This document shows positions 51,884 to 63,418 of a stretch of DNA of 64,000 nucleotides, piece after piece. Within the stretch, counting starts at the first letter, position 1, and the number at the start of each line of letters is the position of its first letter. This DNA comes from Tritrichomonas musculus (lineage: Eukaryota > Parabasalia > Tritrichomonadida > Tritrichomonadidae). The translations under genes were made by a program, and so were the position numbers. The notes under the pieces are model-generated. The model searched no databases. It saw only the letters and a list, made by a program, of their open reading frames with translations, and was not told the origin of the DNA. The DNA lies in contig JAPFFF010000001.1 of NCBI GenBank assembly GCA_039105265.1, positions 5,518,001-5,582,000 of the forward strand, written 5' to 3'.

Positions 51884-52010
51884 GAGTATAAAAAATTGAG
51901 AGGAAATTGAATACTCAAACTCGATCCTTAATCAATAAATTCTGAGTTTGATTGAGAGGAAATTGAATTTATTGTTTGAGTATAAAAAATTGAGAGGAAA
52001 TTGAATACTC
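51884..52010. repeat. Duplicated 33-bp hairpin-ended unit upstream of the hexosaminidase gene
   Basis: Two identical 33-bp units (51,884-51,916 and 51,978-52,010) each start GAGTAT and end ATACTC, so each can form a small hairpin around AAAAAATTGAGAGGAAATTGA. More GAGAGGAAATTGA boxes lie between them. They sit about 250-380 bp before the hexosaminidase ATG and could be regulatory or a simple duplication. Confidence 0.55.
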
Positions 52011-52262
52011 AATTTTTTTTTCATTGAAAAATTCTAAAATGTAATATTTCTATTGTAAAATTTTAATATACAATAGGAATATTAATTTAAATATCTTGAT
52101 ATTTAAATATTTATATCTAATATACTTTTTAAAATATTCTTAGAAATATTATTGTTTATAAATATAAAAAAATTATATAATAAAAAATGAAATATTTAAC
52201 AAAATACAAAAGTAATAAAAAAACGTAAAATATTATTATTCAATTTATATAGAAATTTAAAA

Positions 52263-54194
52263 ATGTTTTTCTTATTTTTTGCACTAATTTCTTCCAAAAT
52301 ATCAATTATCCCTGAACCAGTTTCATTAACAGAAGTTGAAGGGCAAACATGGACACTTTTAAAAGATGGGATGGCAATTGGATACGATAAATCAATATCA
52401 TCCTATGCAAAAGAATTAGCAAACTTTATTTCAGATTCGATTTATACACCTACTGGAATACGTCTTCCAGTTACAGAAGGATCAAATATCAAAATCGGAA
52501 TTCAACTTGGGAGCAGTACAGATGACGAATACCACTTAATAATGGACTCCAATCTCATTACAATATTAGCCAAAAACCGTGAACTTTTATTTGATGGCTT
52601 TCAAACATTTCTACAACTTTTACCAACCGAAATATATTTTAACAAGACAGTCAAAGAAAGCGTTTCGTGGACTGCTCCATGCGTTATTGTACATGATAAA
52701 CCACGATTTCAATGGAGAGGCATCATGATTGACGTTTGCCGACACTTTTTTGATGTCGATACGATCAAATCGATCATTGATGGCATGAGCCATTTCAAAT
52801 TAAACGTACTCCATTTTCACATCACCGAAGATCAAGGACTTCGTTTACAACTCAAAAAGTTCCCAAATTTGACAGAATTTGGATCAAAAAGGGATTCCAG
52901 TCCAAAACACCACTCACCAGGCCAATTAGATGGGATTCCATATGGCCCCTATTTTTACACTGAAGAAGAGATCACAGAAATAATTGAATATGCAAGAGAA
53001 AGGTCAATTTCAATATTACCAGAAATTGAGATGCCAGGTCATGCACTTGCACTTTTATCTGGATATCCACAATACAGCTGCACAGGAGGTCCATTTAAGC
53101 CACGATGTTTATGGGGTGTAGAGCAAGACATTTTATGTGCAGGTAATGATGAAACGATAAAATTTCTGGAGGAATTGTTAGATGAAGTCATTCGACTTTT
53201 TGATAACGTTTTCATTTCTTGTGGTGGTGATGAATGCCCACGAACTCGATGGCAAAAATGTCCAAAATGTCAGCAAAGAATTAAAGATGAAGGACTTAAA
53301 AATGAGGATCAATTGCAGAGTTGGTTTACAATCCACTTCGCTAAGTTCCTCGAATCAAAAGGAAGAAGACTGGTCGGATGGGATGAAATTTTGGCGGGAA
53401 ATCTTGAGTTTCCTAAATCGTCTGTTGTTATGATATGGCACAATGATAGAGCTCAAAAGGCAGCTTCATTAGGACATGATGTAGTTATTTCTGTTAACAC
53501 TCATTGTTATCTCGATTATCGTCAATTTCGTGCTAATGATAAGTTTGAGTATTACGGTCTTCCAAATCCAGTCACAACGTACAACATCTACCATTTCAAT
53601 CCAACTGATGGAATCTCTGAGGACTGCACCAGCAAAATAATTGGATTGCAGGGAAATCTTTGGTCTGAATACGTCTGGGAGAGAACAGATCTCCAATACA
53701 AAATTTTCCCTCGTTGTATCGCAATCTCTGAAACAGGCTGGGTTGAAAACGATAAAAAAAATTGGCAAAGATTTGTCAATTCTTATTCCTACAAGGCATC
53801 AAAAATACTGCAAAATATGGGAATAGTTGATGCAGGTCTTCAGTTCGGTCCTCCAGGTCAATGGAAAAAAGGTGAACTGTTTAAAGACAAGTGGGTTAGT
53901 GTTGAATTTCCTCTCGATCAGGCGGTCAATGTGAATGGAAACTTGGAGGCAGCATTCGCTTACAAAGATGGACTGTGTGAGACTCACGTGAGAAATGTAA
54001 AGTTGTTGTTTACAGATGCTGTTGCAGCAACAGATGAACACGAATCAGTTGTCGGTTTTGAGTCAGAAAATTCTGTATACAACATGTACACAACTACAAA
54101 AGCTACGCCCACGTCAATTAAGATTCAAGCAGAAATGATGTGCAAAGGTGGAGATGATTGTGAAGGAGAAATCTTCCTTTACGTTAGAACTTAA
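52263..54194 (+). CDS. Secreted/lysosomal beta-N-acetylhexosaminidase, GH20
   Basis: 643 residues, intact. The N-terminus MFFLFFALISSKISIIPEP looks like a short cleaved signal peptide. Residues about 20-150 match the GH20 N-terminal alpha/beta domain. The catalytic barrel starts at FQWRGIMIDVCRHFFDVDTIK and includes LNVLHFHITEDQGLRLQLKKFPNLTEFG and ILPEIEMPGHALA. The catalytic pair is D323-E324 in FISCGGDEC, and late barrel motifs are LVGWDEIL, VMIWHN and LQGNLWSEYVWERTDLQYKIFPR. The last ~90 residues (KGELFKDKWVSVEF...) form a C-terminal beta-rich extension. It removes terminal GlcNAc/GalNAc from glycans or chitin, useful for host mucin or bacterial wall breakdown. It is much less AT-rich than its surroundings, as expected for an expressed gene. 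Confidence 0.96.
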   Translation: MFFLFFALISSKISIIPEPVSLTEVEGQTWTLLKDGMAIGYDKSISSYAKELANFISDSIYTPTGIRLPVTEGSNIKIGIQLGSSTDDEYHLIMDSNLITILAKNRELLFDGFQTFLQLLPTEIYFNKTVKESVSWTAPCVIVHDKPRFQWRGIMIDVCRHFFDVDTIKSIIDGMSHFKLNVLHFHITEDQGLRLQLKKFPNLTEFGSKRDSSPKHHSPGQLDGIPYGPYFYTEEEITEIIEYARERSISILPEIEMPGHALALLSGYPQYSCTGGPFKPRCLWGVEQDILCAGNDETIKFLEELLDEVIRLFDNVFISCGGDECPRTRWQKCPKCQQRIKDEGLKNEDQLQSWFTIHFAKFLESKGRRLVGWDEILAGNLEFPKSSVVMIWHNDRAQKAASLGHDVVISVNTHCYLDYRQFRANDKFEYYGLPNPVTTYNIYHFNPTDGISEDCTSKIIGLQGNLWSEYVWERTDLQYKIFPRCIAISETGWVENDKKNWQRFVNSYSYKASKILQNMGIVDAGLQFGPPGQWKKGELFKDKWVSVEFPLDQAVNVNGNLEAAFAYKDGLCETHVRNVKLLFTDAVAATDEHESVVGFESENSVYNMYTTTKATPTSIKIQAEMMCKGGDDCEGEIFLYVRT

Positions 54195-55218
54195 ATTAAT
54201 TTAAAATAAAATTTTATTTTAACTTTTTTTTTATTTCTACGGCTGATTATAAATTGACTTTTTGAGACAAAGCATATGAATAAGTTCAGAAAAAAAATTG
54301 AAAGAGATATAAACTTTTTCAAAAGAACATCTAAACTTAAAATACGTTTATTTTTATAGTTTCCACTAAGGTTTTATATAAAACGGCGGTTTTTCAGAAA
54401 ATGGCATGATTCCCAGAATTTAAATTCAATTTTTTGAGGGGAAAGTGTAAATGCCTTCTAAAATGATCAATAAAAGAAATAAGGAAAAATAATTATTACC
54501 ATTACAATATCTATAAAAAAGTATTTTTGAAATATGAGATCTTTTTGAGTTTAAAGAAATCTATACGAGAAATATTGGAAATATTTAATATTTTATAGAA
54601 TTAGTTAAATTCGGTTTGAATTTTAAATTAATGGTATAGCATTAGATACCATTTCTTTTATCAGTGTTTTTATTGAGTCTTTATGTTTTCAGAATATTTT
54701 TAAATTATATATTTCATGATAGCATTGATGTTAAATAAATATGGCATTATTCTTATTAATATGTTTGTTTAGTGATATAGTGTAAATAGGTTTTCAGTCC
54801 TATAAAGCATTTTATAGGTTTGTTTTTTAATAATTTGTTGATTACTAGTACAAATAAAAATTTATCTAATTTAAAGAGACGTTACATTATTTATCATAAT
54901 TTTATATCAATTTAATCATAGATTATGCACAAAAATTTGTTTTTACAAGAAATCTGATATCAAATATCGTATATAAAAATGAAAGTGTAATTATTTTTAT
55001 TTTTTATTTCATATATTAAAAAATAATTATAGAAATAATATAATTAATATATTTAAATGAATATTTATTAAGATATCAAAAAAGGCATAAACAATTTTTT
55101 GAATATTTTACAAAAAACATTTTCAATATAAAAAACGTTTGAAAACGCTAGTTTTTTAAACAAAATTTAAAAATTGAATACTTTTTTAACGATACTATAG
55201 GTGAAATATTTAATAAAA
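54195..55218. other. Intergenic, no gene seen
   Basis: AT-rich sequence with homopolymers. No repeats with definable ends and no coding remnants recognised. Confidence 0.5.
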
Positions 55219-55249
55219 TGTATTCTGGGCCAAATTTGGACAAATGTAA

Positions 55250-57520
55250 TACAGAAATTCGAAATATATTAATGAGAAAGAAGAACTCATTCATTTTCTT
55301 CATTTAATATTGGTTATTGCTAACAATCACCACAGATCACCCAATTTTTTTAAGAAAATTGAAAGAATTCTCACAATTACATCCAAATTTTACAAGACAG
55401 TTTTGTCAAACGAAGAAATATTAACAATTTTTCAACAAAGCAAACCAATTCTTTTTTTCCTACTCAAAAATAAAATCATTATACCTGATCAAATATTATT
55501 CAAGTATTTAATGAGTTTTAGCGATTTCCGAAATAGTGAAAAATATTATTATTTCTATCCAGAGCTCAATTCATTGATTGAATCAGGAACAATTGATGAT
55601 GACAACTTAAAAAAGTTTATTATTAAATTGAATGAAGAAATAGAATTTTTTGAGGCAAAACGCCAAGCCTTTGAAAATGAGTCAAAACTTTGTTCATTAA
55701 TTCGAGAAGATTTGATTGTTGATTTTATTCAATGTATTCATCATAACGATATTTCTCTCAAAATACAAATTAAAGAATCAATTTTTGAAACAAATCCATT
55801 ATTCATTGAAAAAGAGCCAACACTAATTGAATATGCAGCCTTTTATGGATCAATTGGAATTATGAAATATTTAGAAAGCAAAGAAGTTGAATTGACACCA
55901 TCATTGTGGTTGTATGCAGTTCATTCAAACAATCCAAAAATTATTCATTTTTTAGAAGAGAAAAATATACCTTTGGACGATAGAACTTTTTCAGAAGCAA
56001 TTAAATGTCATCATAACGATATTGCCCACTACATACAAAATAATTATCTCAATGAATTAACAAGTATAACCAGTTTGATTGATGAAGATATTCTAACAAT
56101 TTATCGTTCAGATAATTATGAATTCTTTTCATATGAAGTTGATGAAAATACAATTTTTTACAGCTTATGTGAAACTAAATATACAGAACTTGTCCAATCT
56201 TATATAGATTTTTATATTAGTGACATTTTAAACTATCAATCTGATTGTCAACATTTTTTAGATTTGACAGAATATAGAATAATCATTGATTCATTAGAAA
56301 ACAACAAACTTGATTATGTTTATTTTTTATTATCTTATTATTATTGTCAACTTAAACTAATTCCAAACAATTTTTTTGAAGATTTAGATGATCTAACTAA
56401 AATATCAATTCCTGATTCTATAAAATCGATTGGTGAATCAGTATTTTCAAATTGTTCAAACTTAACAAATGTTTCACTTCCTTCAACTTTAACTAAAATT
56501 GGATCGTTCTCATTTAGAGGTTGCTCATCTCTTAAGCAAATCCAACTTCCATCATCTTTAGTTTCAATTGACTGTTATGCTTTCTCTGATTGTTGTTCAT
56601 TGACAGAAATTTTAATTCCAGCATCTGTAAAAGAAATTGGTTCAAATGCTTTTAGTGATTGTACATCATTAACAAAAGTATCATTTTTAAATTCATTATC
56701 TGAAATTAAAGAATATTGCTTTGATGGATGTTCATCATTGAAACAAATAATATTTCCATCAACATTAACAAAAATTGGTACTTGTGCATTAAGGGATTGT
56801 TCATCATTAACTGATGTATTTTTACCATCATCTTTAAAAATATTTGGAGCAGGTGTCTTTGATGGTTGCACAAAATTGAATGATGTTTCAATTCCATCTT
56901 CTATATCTGAAATTGGATCAATTTTCAGTGAATGTTCATCATTAACTAAAATCGAAATCCCTTCTTCTGTAAAATTAATTGATAAAAAAGCTTTTGCTGA
57001 TTGTTCATCATTAATAGAAATTACATTTAAAACTCAATCACATTTAACTATCGGCGAATTTGCTTTTGTTAATTGTTCTTCATTAACACAAATTAAAATT
57101 CCTTCATATGTGACCAGTATCGACTATCATACTTTCGAAGGATGCTCATCATTAACAAAAATTTCATTTCCATCGTCATTAGAAGTAATTAAGAATTGTG
57201 CTTTTTATGGATGTTCATCATTGACAACAATCATTTTTAGATCTACTCCATCATTAAGATATATTGGAGAGAAAGCTTTCTTTAATTGCTCATCACTTAA
57301 ACAAATCGTATTTCCATCATCTGTAACGGAAATTGGAACATTTGCATTTTCTGGCTGTTCGTCATTGACAAGAATTTCAATTCCTTCTTCTGTTAAAAGA
57401 ATAGGATATAAGGCTTTTGATGAATGCTCATCACTAGCACAAGTCTGTATTCCTTCTGGTTTTAATATAGATTTAAAATCTATTCGTATCCCTTCAACAG
57501 CAAAAATCATGACATTATGA
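55250..57520 (+). CDS. BspA-like LRR protein with ankyrin-like N-terminal region, 5' end unresolved
   Basis: The frame is open from 55,250 to the stop at 57,520. Family homology starts at EELIHFLHLILVIANNHHRS, the trichomonad SNNHHR..NFF...I motif, but no ATG lies upstream in frame; the first in-frame ATG is at 55,511. The part from an ATG at 55,219 in another frame (MYSGPNLDKCNTEIRN) could be the missing N-terminus, lost to a frameshift. Codons for about 150-340 of the 736-residue read from 55,310 hold DUF3447/ankyrin-like helices (LIEYAAFYGSIGIMKYL, EAIKCHHNDIAHYI). From about 360 come roughly 15 BspA repeats (CSSLT.I.IPSSVT.IG..AF). There is no transmembrane anchor. It is probably cytoplasmic or cell-associated and contact-related; exact role unknown. 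Confidence 0.75.
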   Translation, partial: YRNSKYINEKEELIHFLHLILVIANNHHRSPNFFKKIERILTITSKFYKTVLSNEEILTIFQQSKPILFFLLKNKIIIPDQILFKYLMSFSDFRNSEKYYYFYPELNSLIESGTIDDDNLKKFIIKLNEEIEFFEAKRQAFENESKLCSLIREDLIVDFIQCIHHNDISLKIQIKESIFETNPLFIEKEPTLIEYAAFYGSIGIMKYLESKEVELTPSLWLYAVHSNNPKIIHFLEEKNIPLDDRTFSEAIKCHHNDIAHYIQNNYLNELTSITSLIDEDILTIYRSDNYEFFSYEVDENTIFYSLCETKYTELVQSYIDFYISDILNYQSDCQHFLDLTEYRIIIDSLENNKLDYVYFLLSYYYCQLKLIPNNFFEDLDDLTKISIPDSIKSIGESVFSNCSNLTNVSLPSTLTKIGSFSFRGCSSLKQIQLPSSLVSIDCYAFSDCCSLTEILIPASVKEIGSNAFSDCTSLTKVSFLNSLSEIKEYCFDGCSSLKQIIFPSTLTKIGTCALRDCSSLTDVFLPSSLKIFGAGVFDGCTKLNDVSIPSSISEIGSIFSECSSLTKIEIPSSVKLIDKKAFADCSSLIEITFKTQSHLTIGEFAFVNCSSLTQIKIPSYVTSIDYHTFEGCSSLTKISFPSSLEVIKNCAFYGCSSLTTIIFRSTPSLRYIGEKAFFNCSSLKQIVFPSSVTEIGTFAFSGCSSLTRISIPSSVKRIGYKAFDECSSLAQVCIPSGFNIDLKSIRIPSTAKIMTL

Positions 57521-57561
<41 letters not shown>

Positions 57562-58274
57562 CAAATTCATTAAAAGACAAAAAAATCCATATACAAATAA
57601 TTAAAAGTATATTATATATTCTACTAATTTTAACAAAATTTTTTATTTTTATCACGGGACTTTTTTATTTTTAAAATTTTTTTCACATCACAAGTGAGTT
57701 TTTTTCAAAGTTCATATCACAAAAGAAAGAAAAAAAATGTGAAGTGCCGCAGCATTTAAGCAAGAAAAATCCCAAAGAAACATATATTTATCAGCGATTG
57801 ATAAAGTTTATATTAGTATAATTTTCACTGTCAAATATCATTTTTAGGAAATATATTAAATTAGATTTTTTTTTATGCAAAATATAAAAACGTAAATATA
57901 CGTAAAAAACGATGGATAATATTATGTGAGATGGTAGAGGTTTTTTATTTAAGCATATTGGTGATTAATCTGAATATCATGAAAAAAGCATTGATTTCTA
58001 AAATTGCGTTTTTGCTTATGATATTATGAATGCTTGCATAAAATTAGGTGTTCTACAATGCTAGTATACTATTTTTTTTCCCCTATTGATGCTTGAATAA
58101 AATTAGGTGCTCTACAATGCTAGAATACTATCTTAAAAAAAAATAGAAAAATAACAAATATTAGAAGATAAAATGTATATTAAAATAATATGTAAGTTGT
58201 AAAATTAAATTGTTTTCTGTGTATATTCAATTATCTTTGAATAGATTAAACGCTATAAAAACTTAATTTTTAAA
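57521..58274. repeat. Poly-T tract and a ~45-bp tandem duplication
   Basis: A T run of about 35 follows the BspA stop codon at about 57,526-57,560. Further on, two copies of TGCTTG(C/A)ATAAAATTAGGTG + TCTACAATGCTAG (about 58,031 and 58,091, separated by a T/C-rich spacer) form a direct duplication. No coding content was found. Confidence 0.6.
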
Positions 58275-60048
58275 ATGATATTGTTATTCATAATTGCTAC
58301 AATAACTCAAAGCAGTGAATGTCGACACTATGATAATGTTTATGAAGTCAAAGATGGCCAAGACAGTAGAGTTGAAGATAAAAGAGTTTATTAATGCAAA
58401 AATGATTTCACAAAAAGATTAAACACATTTGAATGCCAGCTTTTTATTTTTAGTTGTACATTTAAATCTATACATGGCAGTAACAATGGAGGTGCTTTAT
58501 ATCTTCAATATGATAATATTGATTAAGATCCAGAAAATATAATTGATAATTGCCAATTCATTGATTGTGAATGTAGTTCAGGTACAGTGTATGTAGATGG
58601 ACATAATGGAACATCGTTTACATTTACAAATTGTTTACTTGAAAATAATACTGCTAAATATTATGGAGGTGCCCTTTATCTGGAGCATACATTTGCAACT
58701 ATACGTGAATGTCGTTTTATTAACAATACCAGCTCATCTGGAGGTTTTGCATTATATTTTGTTTATAAAGATCATAATGTTCAAAAAGAAGCTACATTAA
58801 CCATTACTGATTGTACATTTCTCAAAAATGTTTATACAAAAACAGCAAAAAATGGACTTCTTTACATTCAAACAAATACTAGATTTACCATTAAATTTAC
58901 AGTTACAGGCAATTATATTGACTTAACTGATACACTTTCAGCATTTACATTTATTTATTTCCAAATACCAACTCAACTGTTTTCTAAATTCGCATTTCAT
59001 GACAACAAAATTTTACCTTATGAAAGCAGCAAATTCATATCAAATATAAACGGCACCTTATCAACCACCAATTGAACCAGAGTACACAATAAAAGATCAT
59101 AAAGAAACAGACGAAATTAAAAATAAAAAAGAATACACTGAATCAACCGAAAAAAGAGTCAGCGTTCTTGTTGAACAATCAACTTTCAAAAGCTTTTCTA
59201 GTGAAAAAGACGGTCGTTTGTTCAAACTTAAAGATATTGAAGTTGATTTCCATGACAATAAAATCTCGAATTGCGAAGCAGTTGGTGGTGCAGGAGGTGC
59301 AATGTACATCGAGAACACGAACGATGTTAACTACAGAATCAGCATTAAAAACATTCAATTCTCTAACTGCAAAGCTGATTATGGTGGCGCTCTTTATGTC
59401 TACTCGACATCGAGTAACGGCGACATTCTTATTAGCTTCTGCCGCTTCAGTTCAAACACAGCTTCTCCAAAAGGAGGAGGAAGCGCGCTCTACTTCTGTT
59501 CAAACAAAGGAAAGATAAAGAACTGCGAATTCATCGACAACAAAGGTGGAAGTGCATTGAAGATTGTTGAACCAAGTCAAGCATCAAAATCGATCAAATT
59601 GGCTTCTCCATCTCAAACAGAGTCGATCAGTTTCTTTAACTGCAACTTCTTATCAAACAAAGAATCGAAAGAGTCGATCTATTTTGCTTCAAGAAGTGGT
59701 TCAAAAACAATTAGCATTGTGAAGTGCACTTTCAAAGGAAAATTGGCCAAAGGTATAAATTACATTGATGGTGAATTAACTGATAACAAACAGCCTGCAA
59801 TTCATCTCTATGATTGCAAGTTCGAGAAAGTTGCTGTAAATAAAAAACTTGTTGTTTCATCTTCATCGTCTTTATCTTCAAAAAGTTTCTTCACTGGAAA
59901 ATACATTAACGTCGTATTCATGTGCTTCGCTGCTCTCGCATTTGTTACATTCGTCGCTTTCCTTGCTTTGAAATTCAAGAAATCACACCAAGAAATTCAA
60001 GAGGATGATGAAGATGATTCAAAAACAATTATTAATGAATCATTATAG
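58275..60048 (+). pseudogene. Pmp-like (polymorphic membrane protein) surface protein, broken
   Basis: ATG at 58,275 starts a signal peptide (MILLFIIATITQSSEC). The same frame then runs through two TAA stops (about 58,392 and 58,524) into beta-helix repeats containing NGGALYL, YYGGALYLEH, CLLENN and CRFINN. A frameshift near 59,050-59,070 moves to the frame PPIEPEYTIKDH, after which a clean stretch to 60,048 continues. That stretch holds GGAGGAMYIEN, YGGALYVYS and GGGSALYFC repeats, then a transmembrane helix (NVVFMCFAALAFVTFVAFLAL), a KFKK stop-transfer and an acidic cytoplasmic tail. Chlamydia-like Pmp proteins are a recognised trichomonad adhesin-type family. The 3' half is less AT-rich and undamaged, unlike the 5' half. 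Confidence 0.85.
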
Positions 60049-60458
60049 AACAGCGGAAACTTCAACGATTTTGTTCGTTGTTCGAAAAAAGGCCTTTTTT
60101 AAGCCTTATTCGATAACTTTAATATTAAAGTTAAAATTTAAAAAGATATGATATTATTTTTTTTTTATTAGATACAATCAACCTCATTTCCTTTGAAAAG
60201 TTTTCAAGTCCAGGACCTATTTTATATCCAAAACTTGTGAAAATTTTAAGCAAAGGAAAGATAAAAATTTCAAATATGAAAAAAGCTCTGCTGAGTTCAT
60301 CATATAAAATAACGGCACCATGAGACATGCAAATTTGCTAAACAAGTAGATTCATTGCTGAAGCTGGGTAATAAAGTGTAAAAACGTCGAAATAAAGCTA
60401 TATACGATTAAAATTCTTTCAAAAAAAATGAATTAAAATTTCAAAATTTTCTTTTTGA
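60049..60458. other. Intergenic with a 3' hairpin
   Basis: Soon after the Pmp stop codon, aaaaggccttttttaagcctta (read in two pieces) can form a GGCTT/AAGCC hairpin with a T run, possibly near the transcript end. Otherwise this is non-coding A/T-rich sequence. Confidence 0.35.
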
Positions 60459-62488
60459 AATATTTCGGTATCTTTAGAAAAAGTTTTAAGTCAAAATAAA
60501 GATTTTGATTTGTCAAAATTAGAGAAATTCTTTAAACATGAAGACCATTCTGTTAATCCAGAAGAATTAAAGCAATTTCTGTCATTAATCGTTGATATAT
60601 CTAACAACCATCATCGCACCCATAATTTTTTTGATAAAATAAAACAAATTCTTCAATTTTACTCAAAGTTAATCAAGGATTCCTTATCAAATTTTGAAAT
60701 ATTCGATGTTTTTAAAACTAATAAAATGATTCTTCTCTATATAATTCAAAATCAAATAATAATGATTGATGATAATATTTATAATGAAATAAATGGAATG
60801 ATAGAAACGAATGGAACACAATATTGTCACTTCTTCTATCCAGAAATCAAATCCTTTTTATCAAACGAAAAAATGCAAAACATTGAAAAAGAAATTTTAT
60901 CTGATAATCCATATTTTTTCGACCATTTTCAAGAAAATCGAGAAAAAGGAGAAAATGAATCATATATTAGTATACTAATTCGCCAAGATTTGGTTGAAGA
61001 GTTCATTTCATATATTACTCGCACAAACATTCCACTTTCAAGTGAAATAAAGGCATCCGTTTTCGAAACAAATTCATTTTTAATTGAAAGCAAAAACATA
61101 AGTTTAATTGAATATTCAGCCTTTTATGGATCAATTCAAATTTTCCAATTTTTAATAAATAAATCAATTGAATTAACTCCATCCTTATGGTTGTTTGCGA
61201 TTCATTCCAGAAATGCCGAATTAATTCATATTCTTGAAAGGAATATTAAATTTCCAATTAATAGATGGGAAAAAGTATATATGGAAGCAATTAAATGTCA
61301 TCATAATGAATTTGCAGAATATTTTATAAATATGTATCAAATTGATCCAAAAATGAATGATGAAATTATTTCATACTACACTGAATATCATAATTATTCA
61401 TTCTTTCCATCTGATTTTAACGAAAGCAATGAATTCTTTTATTTATGTTATAATAATTATACTGAACTTGTCAACTTATTCATGGAAAAGAAAGACAAAG
61501 AAATTAAAGAATCAATAATTGAAGAAAATAAACAAGCAATTCAAAAAGCTGCTGAAGAGGATAAGACAGAAATACTTTATTATTTATTATCAAAATAACC
61601 AATATTGAAGATTATTTGTTTTCAGGGATAAAAGGACTCACCAGAATCGCACTACCTCCTTCAATTACTACTATTGGAGAATCAGCATTTTTGGATTGTT
61701 CAAGATTGAAACTAATATCAATTCCTTCTTCAGTATCTTCAATTAAAAGTCAGGCTTTTGCAAATTGTTATTCATTGAAAGAAATCACCATTCCTTCTTC
61801 ATCTATACAAAAAATACAGATAAGAACATTCCATAAATGCGTAGGCTTAAAAAAAGTAACATTTCCATCTTCAGTAAAGTTTATCTGTGGCTTTGCTTTT
61901 GAGAAATGCGAATCATTAGAAAAGATAACAATAACGTCTAATGTGCAAAAAATTGCGATTCAAGCATTTTCGGAATGTTATTCACTTATTAATATTAATA
62001 TTTCGTCACTTCAATCATTAAATGATAAAATGTTTACACTATGTCATGCCCTAACAAAAATTGTAATTAATTCTAGTATAACTTCAATTAATTTTATGGC
62101 TTTCTTCCAATGCATATCATTAAAACAAGTATTATTCGATGCAAATTCAAAATTAACTAGAATTGAATCATATGCATTTGATGAATGTCATTCATTGGAA
62201 CAAATTACATTTCCACCTTCATTAAAAACAATTGGAGATGATGCTTTTCATCATTGCATTGGGATGAAACAAGTCATATTTCAATCTCCATCTTCTCTGA
62301 TATCAATTGGAAAAGAAGCTTTTTTAAAATGTTCATCTTTGAGCTCTATATCAATACCTTCATCTGTAACAAGAATTAATGATATGGCATTTGGCGAATG
62401 TCCTTTATTGAGACAAATATCAATTCCTTCTTCTATAAATATTGAAAATCTTGGATTAAATGATGATATAACAGTGGATATTATATAA
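60459..62488 (+). pseudogene. BspA-like LRR protein with ankyrin-like region, frameshifted
   Basis: This is a paralogue of the gene at 55,250-57,520. The first frame (open from 60,459 without an ATG) covers FFKHEDHSVNPEELKQFLSL, ISNNHHRTHNFF and the DUF3447/ankyrin-like block (LIEYSAFYGSIQIFQFL, EAIKCHHNEFAEYF), stopping at 61,598 with LLSK. The BspA repeats continue in the next frame from about 61,597 (KITNIEDYLFSGIKGLTRIA) to 62,488. A single one-base frameshift near 61,595 explains the break. About 11 LRR units remain and the repeats are more diverged than in the paralogue. The missing start suggests 5' loss as well. Confidence 0.82.
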
Positions 62489-62759
62489 ATAATTAAATTT
62501 TAATATTATATTAATTAAAAAAGATATAATATAAAAAACTTTTTTTTTTTCTTTTACATCAAGATATATAAATATTTTTTTGCCTATCTTTATATTCAAT
62601 AGAAACTCTTTTTTTCAGTATATTTCTTAGAATTTGTCAATCTGAAATGATCAACAAAAATTGTAATATCTTTCTTGTTAATGTTATTTAACAATTACAA
62701 AGTAATTTACTGTTGGTAGAAGGGGACCATTACCAAAAACTTGATAAATCAAATCAATT

Positions 62760-63259
62760 CCTTCTAATTTCTGCAATGAGCTGATATCCTAAAAAAAAAA
62801 ATCTTTCCACAAAATAATTCACAAGAATTAAAAAAAGAAAAGTCATCTTTCTCTGAAAACTTTAAAATAGAAGAAATTTCATCATACCATTTTTGAATGT
62901 GTTCAAAAGATTCAGGCTTTGTTACATCATTGATGATGATGCAAATATCAGTTCCTGCTTACAATATATGATTAAGAGTGGCATGATTTTCATCTCCTGT
63001 TTCATCCAATGCAATCAGTTCAATGAAATCATCGTGAATATTACTTTCTGTTTGCCTGTGATCAGCCAAAATTGTGGAACAATATCGTTTTAAAATCTTA
63101 CATTTTTTCCTATTGATGTATTTATGATGTTTTGCCAACACTAACATCTGTAGCTTCTTAAAAAATGGAAAATTATATGCTTTTTCCAATTTTTCAATAA
63201 AAAACTTGTTTTTGAATAAGATAATTATGAAAACTGCTTCTACCAAAACAGCCAATTTA
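62760..63259 (-). pseudogene. Rab/Ras-like small GTPase relic
   Basis: One frame (with a stop at about 62,959) reads KLAVLVEAVFIIILFKNKF, where a Rab would have KLVLLGE..VGKSSLV.RF..N.F. It continues to FIELIALDETGDE, where WDTAGQE is expected, and then AGTDICIIINDVTKPESFEHI + QKWYDEI. This parallels the Rab YRGA.G.I.VYDVT..ESFE...KW..EI segment. The P-loop glycine/lysine and switch II motifs are gone, and the NKxD and SA(K) boxes are not found. It is non-functional as a GTPase; the ancestor was probably a membrane-traffic Rab. Confidence 0.55.
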
Positions 63260-63418
63260 TCGCATTATACAAGTATTTAATTTTTTTGGTTTATTAGTAA
63301 GAAGAAAGAAAAAAATAAATAAACAATTTTTTAGATATATCGTTAATAAATATAATTTAGTAATTTTCTGGAATTAACCTCATAGGAAAAGTGTATAATA
63401 TAATATTTTAGCAATTTT

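Noticed and set aside
60131-60328. 65-codon minus-strand hydrophobic ORF
   Set aside because: No homology sensed, short, in A/T-rich intergenic DNA; could be chance.
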